64,000 nt of DNA from Thermomonas beijingensis. Its GTDB lineage: Bacteria; Pseudomonadota; Gammaproteobacteria; Xanthomonadales; Xanthomonadaceae. Shown in pieces: positions 15,223 to 23,924 of the stretch. Made by a program: the position numbers and the translations under genes. Numbering within the stretch: the stretch's first letter is position 1; every line of letters starts with the position of its first letter. The notes below the pieces were generated by a model. The model saw only the letters and a list, made by a program, of their open reading frames with translations, did not search any database and was not told where the DNA came from. Where the stretch lies: NCBI RefSeq assembly GCF_020034655.1, contig NZ_JAIQDJ010000004.1, forward strand, positions 1 through 64,000. The letters run 5' to 3'.

Positions 15223-16416
15223 ATGCCCAGATTTCACTATCAAGTCCTGAATGCGCAAGGCGTGAGCCTGGAAGGCATGTTGCGTGCCGACAGCGAGCGC
15301 GACGCGGCGCGCCAGTTGGAGCGGCGTGGCTTGTCGGTGGTCGAAATCCGCTCCGGCGAATCCACTGGACGCACCCAGCGCGGCCGGCTGCGGCATGCCG
15401 ATGTGATTTTGGCGTTGCAGGAATTGGCCACCATGCTGACCTCCGGGGTCAGCATTGCCGACGCAGTGGGCAGCCAGGCGGTGGGCGCGCACCATCCCAA
15501 AATCGTGGCCGCGTTTGCCACCATGTCACGCGATTTGCAGCGCGGCCAGGCATTTTCCGCCACGTTGGCCAAATGCGGGCTGCCCTTGCCCGAGTACGTG
15601 ATCCAGCTGGCGCGTGCGGGTGAATTGACCGGTGAGCTGGGGCGCGCCCTGCGCGATGCTTCCACCCAGCTGGAATACGAGCAGCAGTTACGCAACGAAA
15701 TGCGCAATGCGCTGATCTACCCGGCGGTGCTGGTCATGGCCGGGGTGGCGGCGGTTGCGATCATGTTTGTTTTCGTGGTGCCCAAGTTTGCGTCGTTGTT
15801 GCAGCACGCCAAGGATCTGCCATTGCTGGCGTGGCTGGTGCTGCACGCGGGCACTTGGACGCGGGCCAACTTTGGGCTGTTGTCGGTGCTGCTGGTGCTG
15901 GCAGCGATGGGGACCACTTGGGCACTGCGCAAACCGGAATTACGCGCGGCGGCGATGGATAAATTGTCGCGCTGGCCGGTGGTGGGGCCGTGGCTGGTGG
16001 AGGCCGACACGGCGCGCTGGGCCAAGGTGCTGGGCGCGCTATTGGGCAACAAGGTGCCGTTGATGCGTGGCCTGGAATTGGCCCAGGCCGGCTTGCAGTT
16101 ACCGCAGCGGCGCGCCCGCATGGGCGAGGTGGCGCGCGCGGTGCGCGGCGGGGCATCCTTGGCCGATGCGCTGGAGGATCACGATGCGCTGACCGCCACC
16201 GGTTACAACCTGGTGCGGGTGGGCGAGCGCTCCGGCAAATTGGCATCCATGCTGGATTCATTGGCCAAGCTGTATGAAGAGGCCGGGCGCAACCGCATGA
16301 AACGGGTACTGATCCTGCTGGAACCGATTGCCATTTTGGTGATCGGCAGCGTGATCGGCACGATTATCCTAGGCGTGATTCTGGCCATTACCAGCGCCAA
16401 TGACCTCGCGGTTTAG
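15223..16416 (+). CDS. gspF: Type II secretion inner-membrane protein GspF (XpsF)
   Basis: A 397-residue polytopic platform protein. It has two repeated cytoplasmic GspF domains (about 65-190 and 265-390), each followed by membrane helices (VLVMAGVAAVAIMFVFVVPK; IAILVIGSVIGTIILGVI). It couples the GspE ATPase to pseudopilus assembly. The first domain carries ELATMLTSGVSIADAV, typical of GspF. It starts nine bases after gspE. Its end overlaps a spurious upstream extension of gspG, whose real start lies 52 bases further on. Confidence 0.96.
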   Translation: MPRFHYQVLNAQGVSLEGMLRADSERDAARQLERRGLSVVEIRSGESTGRTQRGRLRHADVILALQELATMLTSGVSIADAVGSQAVGAHHPKIVAAFATMSRDLQRGQAFSATLAKCGLPLPEYVIQLARAGELTGELGRALRDASTQLEYEQQLRNEMRNALIYPAVLVMAGVAAVAIMFVFVVPKFASLLQHAKDLPLLAWLVLHAGTWTRANFGLLSVLLVLAAMGTTWALRKPELRAAAMDKLSRWPVVGPWLVEADTARWAKVLGALLGNKVPLMRGLELAQAGLQLPQRRARMGEVARAVRGGASLADALEDHDALTATGYNLVRVGERSGKLASMLDSLAKLYEEAGRNRMKRVLILLEPIAILVIGSVIGTIILGVILAITSANDLAV

Positions 16417-16468
16417 CGGCATCTGCAGCAACACATTCAGCGCCAACTTGAATCAACAGGACTCCTCG

Positions 16469-16939
16469 ATGCGACAGCGCAATATGCAATCCCTTCCGCA
16501 CCAGGCAGGTTTCACCCTGCTGGAAATGATCGTGGTGCTGGTCATCATCGGCCTGATCATGGGCTTGGTCGGGCCGCGCCTGTTCGGGCAGGCCGACAAG
16601 GCCAAGGTGCAGACGGCGCAAACGCAGGTGAAGATGCTGCGCGGTGCGTTGCAGACGATGCGCCTGGATATCAGCCGCTGGCCGACCGAACAAGAAGGTT
16701 TGCTGCTGCTGACCAATAAACCGGCCAATGCCGATGCCGCACGCGGTTGGGCCGGGCCGTATCTGGACGAGGCGGTACCAAGCGACCCGTGGGGTCAGCC
16801 TTATCAATATTCGCCGCAGCCCAGCGGCAACAATCCATTCACCCTGTACTCGTTCGGTGCCGACGGCAAACCCGGTGGTCAAGGGCAAGATGCTGATGTG
16901 GGCTACTTGCCGGGCCAAACAACGGCCAACCCGCAGTAA
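16469..16939 (+). CDS. gspG: Major pseudopilin GspG (XpsG)
   Basis: A 156-residue prepilin-type protein that polymerises into the T2SS pseudopilus. The prepilin peptidase site is G-FTLLEMIVVLVIIGL (cleavage after the Gly, Glu at +5). The C-terminal part shows GspG landmarks: WPTEQEGLLLL, PYLDEAVPSDPWGQPYQY and the calcium-loop region YSFGADGKPGG. The start is placed at MRQRNMQ because AGGA lies a short distance before it. The frame stays open 23 codons upstream into gspF, which is not needed. Confidence 0.96.
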   Translation: MRQRNMQSLPHQAGFTLLEMIVVLVIIGLIMGLVGPRLFGQADKAKVQTAQTQVKMLRGALQTMRLDISRWPTEQEGLLLLTNKPANADAARGWAGPYLDEAVPSDPWGQPYQYSPQPSGNNPFTLYSFGADGKPGGQGQDADVGYLPGQTTANPQ

Positions 16940-16948
16940 CCGGCAACG

Positions 16949-17335
16949 ATGCGTCACGCCGGGTTTACCTTGCTGGAAATGATCGTGGTGCTGGCGCTGT
17001 TGGGCTTGGTCACGGCGATGGTGGTGCCATCGATGCTGCATGGCATCGACAGTTGGCGCCGACAGGCGGCGATGGATGCAGTGCTCGACCAGATTCGCGC
17101 ACTGCCCGGCGTGGCGCGGGCCAATGGCAAAACGATTGTCATCGACGATAAAACACTGGCATCCAAACCCCCGCCATTGACCATTGAGGACGGTTGGACG
17201 CTGACGGCACCCACCGCGATGACGGTAGCGGGTAGTGGCGTGTGCAGCGCTGGCGAGCTGGCCGTGGGCAATACCTACGGCGTGCGCAACATCAAGGTTA
17301 CGGCACCGTTCTGTGATCCGGTGATTACGCCGTGA
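16949..17335 (+). CDS. gspH: Minor pseudopilin GspH (XpsH)
   Basis: A 128-residue prepilin-type protein with an extremely short leader (MRHAG before FTLLEMIVVLALLGL). The rest is a small beta-rich domain with two Cys in the C-terminal third (SGVCSAGEL and TAPFCDPV), which may form a disulfide. It is named GspH from its position between gspG and gspI and its length, since sequence conservation of this subunit is low. It probably joins the pseudopilus shaft next to the I-J-K tip. Its stop codon overlaps the gspI start (TGATG). Confidence 0.88.
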   Translation: MRHAGFTLLEMIVVLALLGLVTAMVVPSMLHGIDSWRRQAAMDAVLDQIRALPGVARANGKTIVIDDKTLASKPPPLTIEDGWTLTAPTAMTVAGSGVCSAGELAVGNTYGVRNIKVTAPFCDPVITP

Positions 17336-17754
17336 TGCGGCGCGCGCAAGCCGGCTTTACCTTGCTGGAAGCCATCGTGGCGCTGGTGGTGTTCACCATG
17401 GGGGCACTGGCGCTGTATGGCTGGTTGTCCACCAATATCATCACCCTTGACCGAATCCGTGCGCGGCAGCAATTGGAGCTGACCATGCACTCGGCGCTGG
17501 ATCTGATTCGGCGCACCAACCCGATGGATACCCCGGTTGGGGAGCGTCAGGTGGGGGATTTGAAAGTCAGCTGGATCAGTGCACTGTTGGAGCCGGCCAA
17601 GCCGAATGTGGTGCAGTCGGGGCGGCCAGGAATTTTCGTGGTGGGCCTGTACGAGGTCAGCGTGCGGGTGTCGCGCAATGGCCAGTTGCTGCAAACGTTC
17701 CAGGTGCGGCAAGTGGGTTGGAAGCAGGTGATGGCCACGCCGGTGGACATGTGA
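17335..17754 (+). CDS. gspI: Minor pseudopilin GspI (XpsI)
   Basis: A 139-residue prepilin-type protein that nucleates the pseudopilus tip with GspJ and GspK. The leader MRRAQAG precedes FTLLEAIVALVVFTMGALALY, matching the GspI N-terminal helix. The ATG overlaps the gspH stop as TGATG and is preferred to the GTG one codon earlier. The C-terminus ends in VGWKQVMATPVDM. Its stop overlaps the GTG of gspJ, so the pseudopilin genes are translationally coupled. Confidence 0.93.
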   Translation: MRRAQAGFTLLEAIVALVVFTMGALALYGWLSTNIITLDRIRARQQLELTMHSALDLIRRTNPMDTPVGERQVGDLKVSWISALLEPAKPNVVQSGRPGIFVVGLYEVSVRVSRNGQLLQTFQVRQVGWKQVMATPVDM

Positions 17755-18368
17755 TCAGGCGCATCGTGCAACGCCGCAATGCCGTGGCTGGCTTCACCTT
17801 GATGGAGATGCTGGTGACGCTGGTGTTGATTTCGTTCGCCACCATGCTGATGTTCCAGATGCTGGGCAGCTATCGGGTGGCGCGGGAACGGGTGCAAGCG
17901 CAGGCCGGGCTGATCGACCGCCAGGCCTTGTTCCAATCGTGGTTCCGCGACAGTGTGCATGGCCTGTATGCCGCGCCCAAATTGCATTTGGATGGCAGCG
18001 CCGAGCAGTTTTCCGGCACCACGTTGAACCCGTTGTATGCGCAGGAAGGCACGCCCACACAAATCGCGTGGAGCCTGCGCAAGACCAGCGATGGCGGCAC
18101 CGAAGTGGTGTATGCGGAGGCCGGCAAGGAGCGCTGGAGCTTGCCTTTGCAGGGTGCTGCCGGGGCGCATTTCATTTATGTCGATGCGACCTTGAAGCAG
18201 ACCGATCGCTGGCCGCCGCAGTTGGGCTTGATTGACCCCGAAGGCTTGCCGGCGCTGATCGGGCTGGTGCGCGAGGGGCGCGGTGATGGCGTGTCGCAAC
18301 TGGCAGCAGTGTTGGGCCCGTTGCTGCCACCCAAGCGCTTGTATGGCGATGAGCAGACCATGGAATGA
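17751..18368 (+). CDS. gspJ: Minor pseudopilin GspJ (XpsJ)
   Basis: A 205-residue prepilin-type protein of the pseudopilus tip complex. The likely start is GTG 17751 (read VIRRIVQRRNAVAG), because it overlaps the gspI stop as GTGA and gives a normal short leader before FTLMEMLVTLVLISFATM. An in-frame ATG at 17718 would add 11 unlikely residues. The globular part is larger than that of GspH/I, as expected for GspJ, and its end overlaps the gspK ATG. Confidence 0.92.
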   Translation: MIRRIVQRRNAVAGFTLMEMLVTLVLISFATMLMFQMLGSYRVARERVQAQAGLIDRQALFQSWFRDSVHGLYAAPKLHLDGSAEQFSGTTLNPLYAQEGTPTQIAWSLRKTSDGGTEVVYAEAGKERWSLPLQGAAGAHFIYVDATLKQTDRWPPQLGLIDPEGLPALIGLVREGRGDGVSQLAAVLGPLLPPKRLYGDEQTME

Positions 18369-19432
18369 AGGGGCATCGTCACCAATCCGGGTTCGTGCTG
18401 GTGCTGGTGTTGGCCATGCTGGTGGTACTGGGCCTGTTGGCCGGCTCCATCGCGGCAGTCACCTCGCGCTTGCTGGAACAGTCACGGCAGCGGGCACAGG
18501 CGATGCAGGACGCGTTGGACATGGATAGCACCCGTGCAACCGCGCTGTATCTGCTCAGCACCCAACGCATGACCTTGGGCGGGCTGACCGTGGATAACAT
18601 GGTTTCCGGCGGTGAGGATGGCGTGCGCCCGGCGGTCAGTGATGCCGATCTGGAGTCGTGGTTGCCGATTGGCAATGAAGTGGCGCTGGACGGTCGCGCC
18701 AACCAAGGTTTAGGCGGCGCACGTTTTGCCTTGCAAGACGATTACGGCCTGTTCGGGGTGAACTGGAACCCCCCTGACAAGCTGGAAAAACTATTGGCGC
18801 AAGGGGGGCAGCCACGGCCAGTGTCGGCAGGCGCGCTGTTCAATCGCTTGATGGACTATCAGGATCGCGACAATTTGTACCGGCTCAACAGTATGGAAGC
18901 CGAAGGCTACATTGCCGCAGGGATGGCACCGCCAACCAATCTGCCAGTGGCCACGCCGATGGAGTTGATGCGGGTGATTGGCTGGCAGCAGGCCTTGTCG
19001 TTCTTGAGCCCGGCCGAAATCACCTCGACACTGACGGTGGAGCCGGCCTCCATCATCAATGTAAATACGGCCCCGGCGCGGGTATTGCTGACGATTGACG
19101 GCATGGATGCGGAGAAAGCGGCGCGCGCCATTGCGTTCCGCAAAGTTCAACCGTTCCTGAGCGCGGTGGCGTTTTCTGAGTTCATCGGACTGGAAAAGTC
19201 GATGGAGGCCCCGGTGGCCGTGTATCCTGCGGCGTCTGGCACTTTGAAGCTGTGGCCTTCGCATGGGGGACAGGTGACATTGATGCATTGGTCGATGACC
19301 CCGATCGAGGACAAGGGTCGCCCCTGGCGTGAGGACTATGAGCTTATCCAATCCCAAGCCCCGGCAACGGATGTCGTTGCTGAACCGGTTCGTTCGCGGC
19401 TTTTCCGCAAGCCGGTGGCTGCGCGGCAGTAA
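18365..19432 (+). CDS. gspK: Minor pseudopilin GspK (XpsK)
   Basis: A 355-residue protein and the largest pseudopilin, which caps the tip and may sense or guide substrates. The leader MKGHRHQSG precedes FVLVLVLAMLVVLGLLAG; the Glu at +5 is absent, which is usual for GspK. The body includes FALQDDYGLFGVNWN and the helix-hairpin-like SIINVNTAPARVLLTIDGMD, both typical of GspK. It overlaps gspJ by 4 bases and gspL by 95. Confidence 0.93.
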   Translation: MKGHRHQSGFVLVLVLAMLVVLGLLAGSIAAVTSRLLEQSRQRAQAMQDALDMDSTRATALYLLSTQRMTLGGLTVDNMVSGGEDGVRPAVSDADLESWLPIGNEVALDGRANQGLGGARFALQDDYGLFGVNWNPPDKLEKLLAQGGQPRPVSAGALFNRLMDYQDRDNLYRLNSMEAEGYIAAGMAPPTNLPVATPMELMRVIGWQQALSFLSPAEITSTLTVEPASIINVNTAPARVLLTIDGMDAEKAARAIAFRKVQPFLSAVAFSEFIGLEKSMEAPVAVYPAASGTLKLWPSHGGQVTLMHWSMTPIEDKGRPWREDYELIQSQAPATDVVAEPVRSRLFRKPVAARQ

Positions 19433-20444
19433 TGGCCTGCGTCAGCTGAGCGAAGGCGGCAATGGCCAGGAATGGCTGCTGGCGCGGCATCTGTGTGCCT
19501 ACACGGTACTGGATGGCGCTGCCGTACCTGCCCGCAAGCGCAAAGGCTTCGTGGAGATGGCACTGGCGCGCTGGTCGCCGTTTGCCGACACCCAATCGCA
19601 TGTGGAGTGGGTGGGTGACCGTGCAATGGCGTGGGCATGGTCGCGTGGGCGGGTGCTGGCTGGGCCCGACGGCATGGAGTTGCCGCAACCCCGCCGAGTG
19701 TTACCCGAATCGATGTTCCGTGGTGCACCGCAAGTCAGCGGTGAACAGCTGGTGCAACTGGATGAAGGGCTGGAAGGCCGGGTCTGGCGCGACAACGTGA
19801 TGGTGGCGTCGCGCTGGTGGAGCGAACTGCCAGAATTGGCCGAGTGGAACGAATTTCGGCGTGGTGCCGGGCTGTCACCAGCCGCTGCCGCCCCGGACAT
19901 CCTGGTGTCGGAATTGCAGGCACAGCCGTGGGCGGCGTCGGGCAGCCCGGATATTCGCGAAGCCTTTGGCCACTACCGCGGCTATTTGGCATTGGCGGCA
20001 GCCGGCATTGCAACGGCGGTGTTGATGGCGCTGCTGGTGGGGGTGGTGGCGCTGAAAATCTCGATTTGGCAGGTTGACAAGCAAATCGCAGAGCAGGAAC
20101 AAGTGCTGGATAAAATCATCACCGCCCGCGATGACGCATTGCAAGCGCGTGCCGCGATTGATGCGCGGTTGGCGTTGCGCCCGCCGGCCGGACAGATCGA
20201 ATTGATGGGGCTGGTCTCAGGCTTGATGCGCGGGCAGTGGCAATTGCTGGAATGGAAGGTGCCCGATGCGCGCACGCTGGAAGTCACGGCACGCATGGTC
20301 AACCCCGATCCGCGCGCGATAGTGACGGCCTGGGAGGCTTCGAAACGGTTTACGGATGTCACTGCGGAATTGGGCAAACAGCCCAATAGCGTGGTCGTCA
20401 AGGCGCATGTGGTGCGCGCATCCGGCAAGGGGTCAGGCAAATGA
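19338..20444 (+). CDS. gspL: Type II secretion protein GspL (XpsL)
   Basis: A 368-residue bitopic inner-membrane protein linking the GspE ATPase to GspM. It has a cytoplasmic part of about 215 residues, one membrane helix (YLALAAAGIATAVLMALLVG, near 215-235) and a periplasmic domain with ferredoxin-like topology. Sequence conservation of this subunit is low, so the call rests on architecture and operon position. The ATG at 19338 follows GAGG and overlaps gspK by 95 bases. A second in-frame ATG at 19371 would also serve. Confidence 0.85.
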   Translation: MSLSNPKPRQRMSLLNRFVRGFSASRWLRGSNGLRQLSEGGNGQEWLLARHLCAYTVLDGAAVPARKRKGFVEMALARWSPFADTQSHVEWVGDRAMAWAWSRGRVLAGPDGMELPQPRRVLPESMFRGAPQVSGEQLVQLDEGLEGRVWRDNVMVASRWWSELPELAEWNEFRRGAGLSPAAAAPDILVSELQAQPWAASGSPDIREAFGHYRGYLALAAAGIATAVLMALLVGVVALKISIWQVDKQIAEQEQVLDKIITARDDALQARAAIDARLALRPPAGQIELMGLVSGLMRGQWQLLEWKVPDARTLEVTARMVNPDPRAIVTAWEASKRFTDVTAELGKQPNSVVVKAHVVRASGKGSGK

Positions 20445-21052
20445 GTGCGGGCATGGCGAGTGTGCGTTTGCGCGGGATGCGCGAAGAATGGCGCGGCAAT
20501 CTGCGGCTGCGCATCGGGGTGATGGCCGCCGCTGCAGTGGGGTTCCTCTATCTGTGTCTGGTGCTGATGGATTGGCGCAGCGATCTGCATGCGCAATATC
20601 AGCAGCGCACATTGCAGCTCTACAAAATGAGTGCATTGGCCGGACAGGAACACTGGTTGGGGCGCGCGCAAAATGCCAAGGCAGCGGAAAAAGCGTTGCA
20701 GGCGGAAATTCCGAATGCAGCCACCATCGGCCTTGCGCAAGCAGAAGCGCAGACGATGGTGCGGCAGTTGATGACGGCGTTTGGCAATAAGTTGACCAGT
20801 GAGGCGCGGCCGCCGGCAGAAGTCACTGGCCAGCCAGGCGTATGGAAAATTCCGGTGACCTTGCGCGGTGTCCTCAGCCAGCCGCAGATGCTGGAAATTT
20901 TGCGCCGTCTGGAAGATTCAGACCGCTTGGTCACGGTGGAAGAGTTGTCCTTCACTTTCGTGCAAGGACTGCCCAATATGTCGCTGACGCTGGCGGCGTA
21001 TTACCGCGTGGGCACAGGTAAGCCGCAGGGGGCAAGCAATGGCGCTGGTTGA
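20441..21052 (+). CDS. gspM: Type II secretion protein GspM (XpsM)
   Basis: A 203-residue bitopic protein. It has a short cytoplasmic N-terminus rich in Arg, one membrane helix (IGVMAAAAVGFLYLCLVL, near 28-45) and a periplasmic coiled region, then a ferredoxin-like domain related to GspM/PilO (QPQMLEILRRLEDSDRLVTVEEL). It pairs with GspL in the inner-membrane platform. The start overlaps the gspL stop (ATGA), and the end overlaps gspN by 14 bases. Confidence 0.87.
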   Translation: MSAGMASVRLRGMREEWRGNLRLRIGVMAAAAVGFLYLCLVLMDWRSDLHAQYQQRTLQLYKMSALAGQEHWLGRAQNAKAAEKALQAEIPNAATIGLAQAEAQTMVRQLMTAFGNKLTSEARPPAEVTGQPGVWKIPVTLRGVLSQPQMLEILRRLEDSDRLVTVEELSFTFVQGLPNMSLTLAAYYRVGTGKPQGASNGAG

Positions 21053-21710
21053 TCTGTTGCAGCGCAAACCCATGCCGGTTGCGGTGGTGGCGGGCGCGAT
21101 CATGGGTACCGTGGTGGGCTTGTTTCTGCCGATCCGCGCCGCCGATCCGCCCAAGGCGGAGGAAGCCACATGGTCGCTACCCAATGCACAGGCGCTCAAG
21201 CGTTTCAGTGACAACACTTATCAAGCGGTGCGCAGCGCCAAGTTTTGGGGTGATTTGCTGATGCCAGGCCAGCGTGGTGCCGAGAAAAAACAGGCGACGT
21301 GGACGCTGACCGGAATCGTTACCAGCCCTGTGGTGCAGGTGTCGGTGAGCGAGGCCGGCAAGCAAGGTCAGCCCGTGCAAACCTGGGTGAGGGTTGGCGA
21401 AAAACTACCCGATGGTGCCGTGCTCAACGCCGTCACTCGTGACCGCATCTGGGTTACCAAGGATGACTGCAAGCGGGTGAAGTCGTTGTATCAAAACAGC
21501 GTGCACCCCGACCCTGAAGGGTGCATTGGTCCGGATGGCAAACCTGTTACACCAGCTGCGGGTACCGACAAGCCGACTGTGGTCATGCCAAGTGCACCAG
21601 TGGCACCGGTGGAGCCGCCAAGCAAGCCACCCCAAGGCACAACAGCACCGCGTAACGGTGCCCAATCGTCATCCTCATATCGTCAAATTTCAGGCAAGTC
21701 TCTGGCATGA
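21039..21710 (+). CDS. gspN: Type II secretion protein XpsN (GspC-like)
   Basis: A 223-residue bitopic protein with one N-terminal membrane helix (PVAVVAGAIMGTVVGLFLPI) and a periplasmic domain resembling the GspC homology region (WTLTGIVTSPVVQVSV, WVRVGEKLPDGAVLNAV). It ends in a Pro/Thr/Ser-rich tail of about 60 residues. In xanthomonads this protein, called XpsN, takes the place of GspC in connecting the platform to the secretin; there is no PDZ domain. Its position just before the secretin fits. It overlaps gspD by 4 bases. Confidence 0.88.
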   Translation: MALVDLLQRKPMPVAVVAGAIMGTVVGLFLPIRAADPPKAEEATWSLPNAQALKRFSDNTYQAVRSAKFWGDLLMPGQRGAEKKQATWTLTGIVTSPVVQVSVSEAGKQGQPVQTWVRVGEKLPDGAVLNAVTRDRIWVTKDDCKRVKSLYQNSVHPDPEGCIGPDGKPVTPAAGTDKPTVVMPSAPVAPVEPPSKPPQGTTAPRNGAQSSSSYRQISGKSLA

Positions 21711-23905
21711 ACAATCTCCGTCCCCTCCTTGCTGCCACCGGTATCGCACTGTTGACCGGCGCCTGCACGACGCCACGCCTGGTGTTGCCTGAGCCGTTGC
21801 CGACCGCGACCCGCACGCAGCAGGAAGCGGCTGCATTGCTCGGACAAAATGCCGCGTCACCGCCACGTCAGGCATTGTCGGTCGGCGAAACCCCTGCCAT
21901 TCCAGAGAGTGGCGCGGCCAGTGTGTCCGGTGTGCAAGGCGAACCGATGCCGCCGCTGAAAGGTGGCGCGGTGAATGTGAATATCGAAGGGATGCCGGTT
22001 CCGGCCTTCATCAATGAATTCTTCGGACAGATTCTGGGCGCGGGTTTCCAGATGGATGTGCAAGTCTCGAAGATGAATGATCTGGTTACATTGCGCACTG
22101 CAGGCCCGCAGTCACCGAAAGAGTTTTATCGGTTGGCGGTACAGGTATTGCGCAACTATGGCGTGGCCACCGATTTCAGTTCCGGCACGGTGTTCTTCAG
22201 TCGCGCCCGTGATGGGGCCGGCATCGTGCCGCCGCTGGTGGTCAGTGGGCGTGCATTGCCCGCTGTACCGATCAGTCATCGGCCGGTATTTCAACTGGTG
22301 GAATTGCAATCAGTGCGCGTCAACGACGTGATCAGCCTGTTGAATGTTGCCTTCAAATCATCCGAAGCGTTGAGCATCCAGCCGGACAACAGCCGCAATG
22401 CGGTGTTGCTGATGGGGCGCCCGGAGTTGGTGCGGCAGGCGCTGGACGCGATCAAGGTGTTTGATCAGCCGTATATGCGTGGGCGTGCCAGTGCGCGGTT
22501 GGAGCCGGCGTTTGTATCGGCCGATGAATTGTCCAAGCGTTTGGTTGATGTACTCAGCGCCGAAGGCTATGGTGCCTCGGTGTATGCCAGTGGCGGTGGC
22601 GGCAGTGCCGCCATCCTGGTGTTGCCGGTCAGTGCCGCCAATACGGTGTTGGTGTTTTCGTCCGACCGCAAGATTTTGCAGCACGCCATCGACTGGGCGC
22701 GCAGTATCGACAAACCCAACCCCACCGCCGGAACCGATGGCCTGTTCTACTACATGGTGAAGAACACGCGAGCATCGGAGTTGGTCAAGACCATCACCGG
22801 AATTCGCGGTAATTCATCGAGTGGCAAAGGCAGTGATCGCGACGCCATCGATGGCAGCAAAGTGGGGCAAATCGCTGCACCCGCCGCTGCCGCCACCAGT
22901 ACGGCCTCGGGCAGTACATCGGGTGGTGATCTCAGCGGTGGCAAACTGACCTTGGATGAGCCGCGCAATGCGGTCATTTTCCAAGGCAGCGCTACCGATT
23001 GGGGGCGGCTGTTGCCCTTGATCCAGCAGATGGACAAGGCGCCACGGCAAGTGATGATTGAAGTCACCGTGGCGGAAGTGACGTTGACCGACGACCAGCA
23101 ATTCGGGGTGTCGTGGTTGGCCCACAATGCGGACTTGGGCAAGTTCAACGGCAATATCAGTTCCGGCAAATTGGCCGCAGCCACCGGCGGATCTGGCTTG
23201 AGTTACTTGCTGGATATTGGCGGCGAAACCCGCGCCACCTTGACCGCGTTGGCCAGCAAGAACCGCATCACCGTACTGTCCACCCCGCGCTTGATGGTGA
23301 AGAGTGGCGAAGATGCGAGTATCGATGTTGGCACCGAAGTACCCACCATCAGCGCGCAGGCAACCTCCGGTATTCAGACCGGCGGGAACACCGGCATCAT
23401 CCAAAGCATCCAATACCGCAAGACCGGCATCCTGCTGAACATCAAGCCGGTGGTGTATTCGGATGACCGGGTCGATATCGAGCTGCGCCAGGAGGTCAGT
23501 GAAGCATTGCCGGTAGGGTCCGATTCGTCGGTCAATTCGCCGGCGATCTTCAACCGATCGGTCTCCACCAGTTTGAATCTGCGCGATGGCAGCGCGATCT
23601 TGATCGGCGGGCTGATGTCCCAGCGCCGCACCACCGGGGATAGCGGTGTGCCCTTCCTCAAGGATGTACCGATTCTCGGTAACCTGTTCAAGTCGCAGAC
23701 CCATGGCACCAATCGCACCGAGATGGTGCTGATGATCGTGCCGTATATCCTTGAATCCGATGATCAGACGGCGGAACTAACCCGCTCGTTGAGTCAGCGC
23801 TTCGAGTTGCTCGATTTGTCACCGGCGATGCCTCCTCTCAAAGCTGCGCCAGCAGTGCCGCAACCCGCTACGCCGCTCCCTGCGTCGGTAGCGAAACCGA
23901 ATTGA
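21707..23905 (+). CDS. gspD: Type II secretion secretin GspD (XpsD)
   Basis: A 732-residue outer-membrane secretin, the exit channel of the T2SS. A lipoprotein signal ends in LLTGAC (Cys near 20), as for XpsD, so targeting is by its own lipid anchor. N-domains follow ([20 protein letters not shown], then three more repeats with a Ser/Gly-rich insert near 385-410). The C-terminal secretin domain carries [30 protein letters not shown] and [14 protein letters not shown]. It is the last gene of the operon, and the giant glycosyltransferase begins 19 bases later. Confidence 0.96.
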   Translation: MNNLRPLLAATGIALLTGACTTPRLVLPEPLPTATRTQQEAAALLGQNAASPPRQALSVGETPAIPESGAASVSGVQGEPMPPLKGGAVNVNIEGMPVPAFINEFFGQILGAGFQMDVQVSKMNDLVTLRTAGPQSPKEFYRLAVQVLRNYGVATDFSSGTVFFSRARDGAGIVPPLVVSGRALPAVPISHRPVFQLVELQSVRVNDVISLLNVAFKSSEALSIQPDNSRNAVLLMGRPELVRQALDAIKVFDQPYMRGRASARLEPAFVSADELSKRLVDVLSAEGYGASVYASGGGGSAAILVLPVSAANTVLVFSSDRKILQHAIDWARSIDKPNPTAGTDGLFYYMVKNTRASELVKTITGIRGNSSSGKGSDRDAIDGSKVGQIAAPAAAATSTASGSTSGGDLSGGKLTLDEPRNAVIFQGSATDWGRLLPLIQQMDKAPRQVMIEVTVAEVTLTDDQQFGVSWLAHNADLGKFNGNISSGKLAAATGGSGLSYLLDIGGETRATLTALASKNRITVLSTPRLMVKSGEDASIDVGTEVPTISAQATSGIQTGGNTGIIQSIQYRKTGILLNIKPVVYSDDRVDIELRQEVSEALPVGSDSSVNSPAIFNRSVSTSLNLRDGSAILIGGLMSQRRTTGDSGVPFLKDVPILGNLFKSQTHGTNRTEMVLMIVPYILESDDQTAELTRSLSQRFELLDLSPAMPPLKAAPAVPQPATPLPASVAKPN

Positions 23906-23924
23906 TCCTGCGTACTGCTGTGGC

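Noticed and set aside
14104-15495. 463-codon open frame antisense to gspE/gspF
   Set aside because: Antisense to strongly conserved T2SS genes, with composition of a shadow frame and no start signals.
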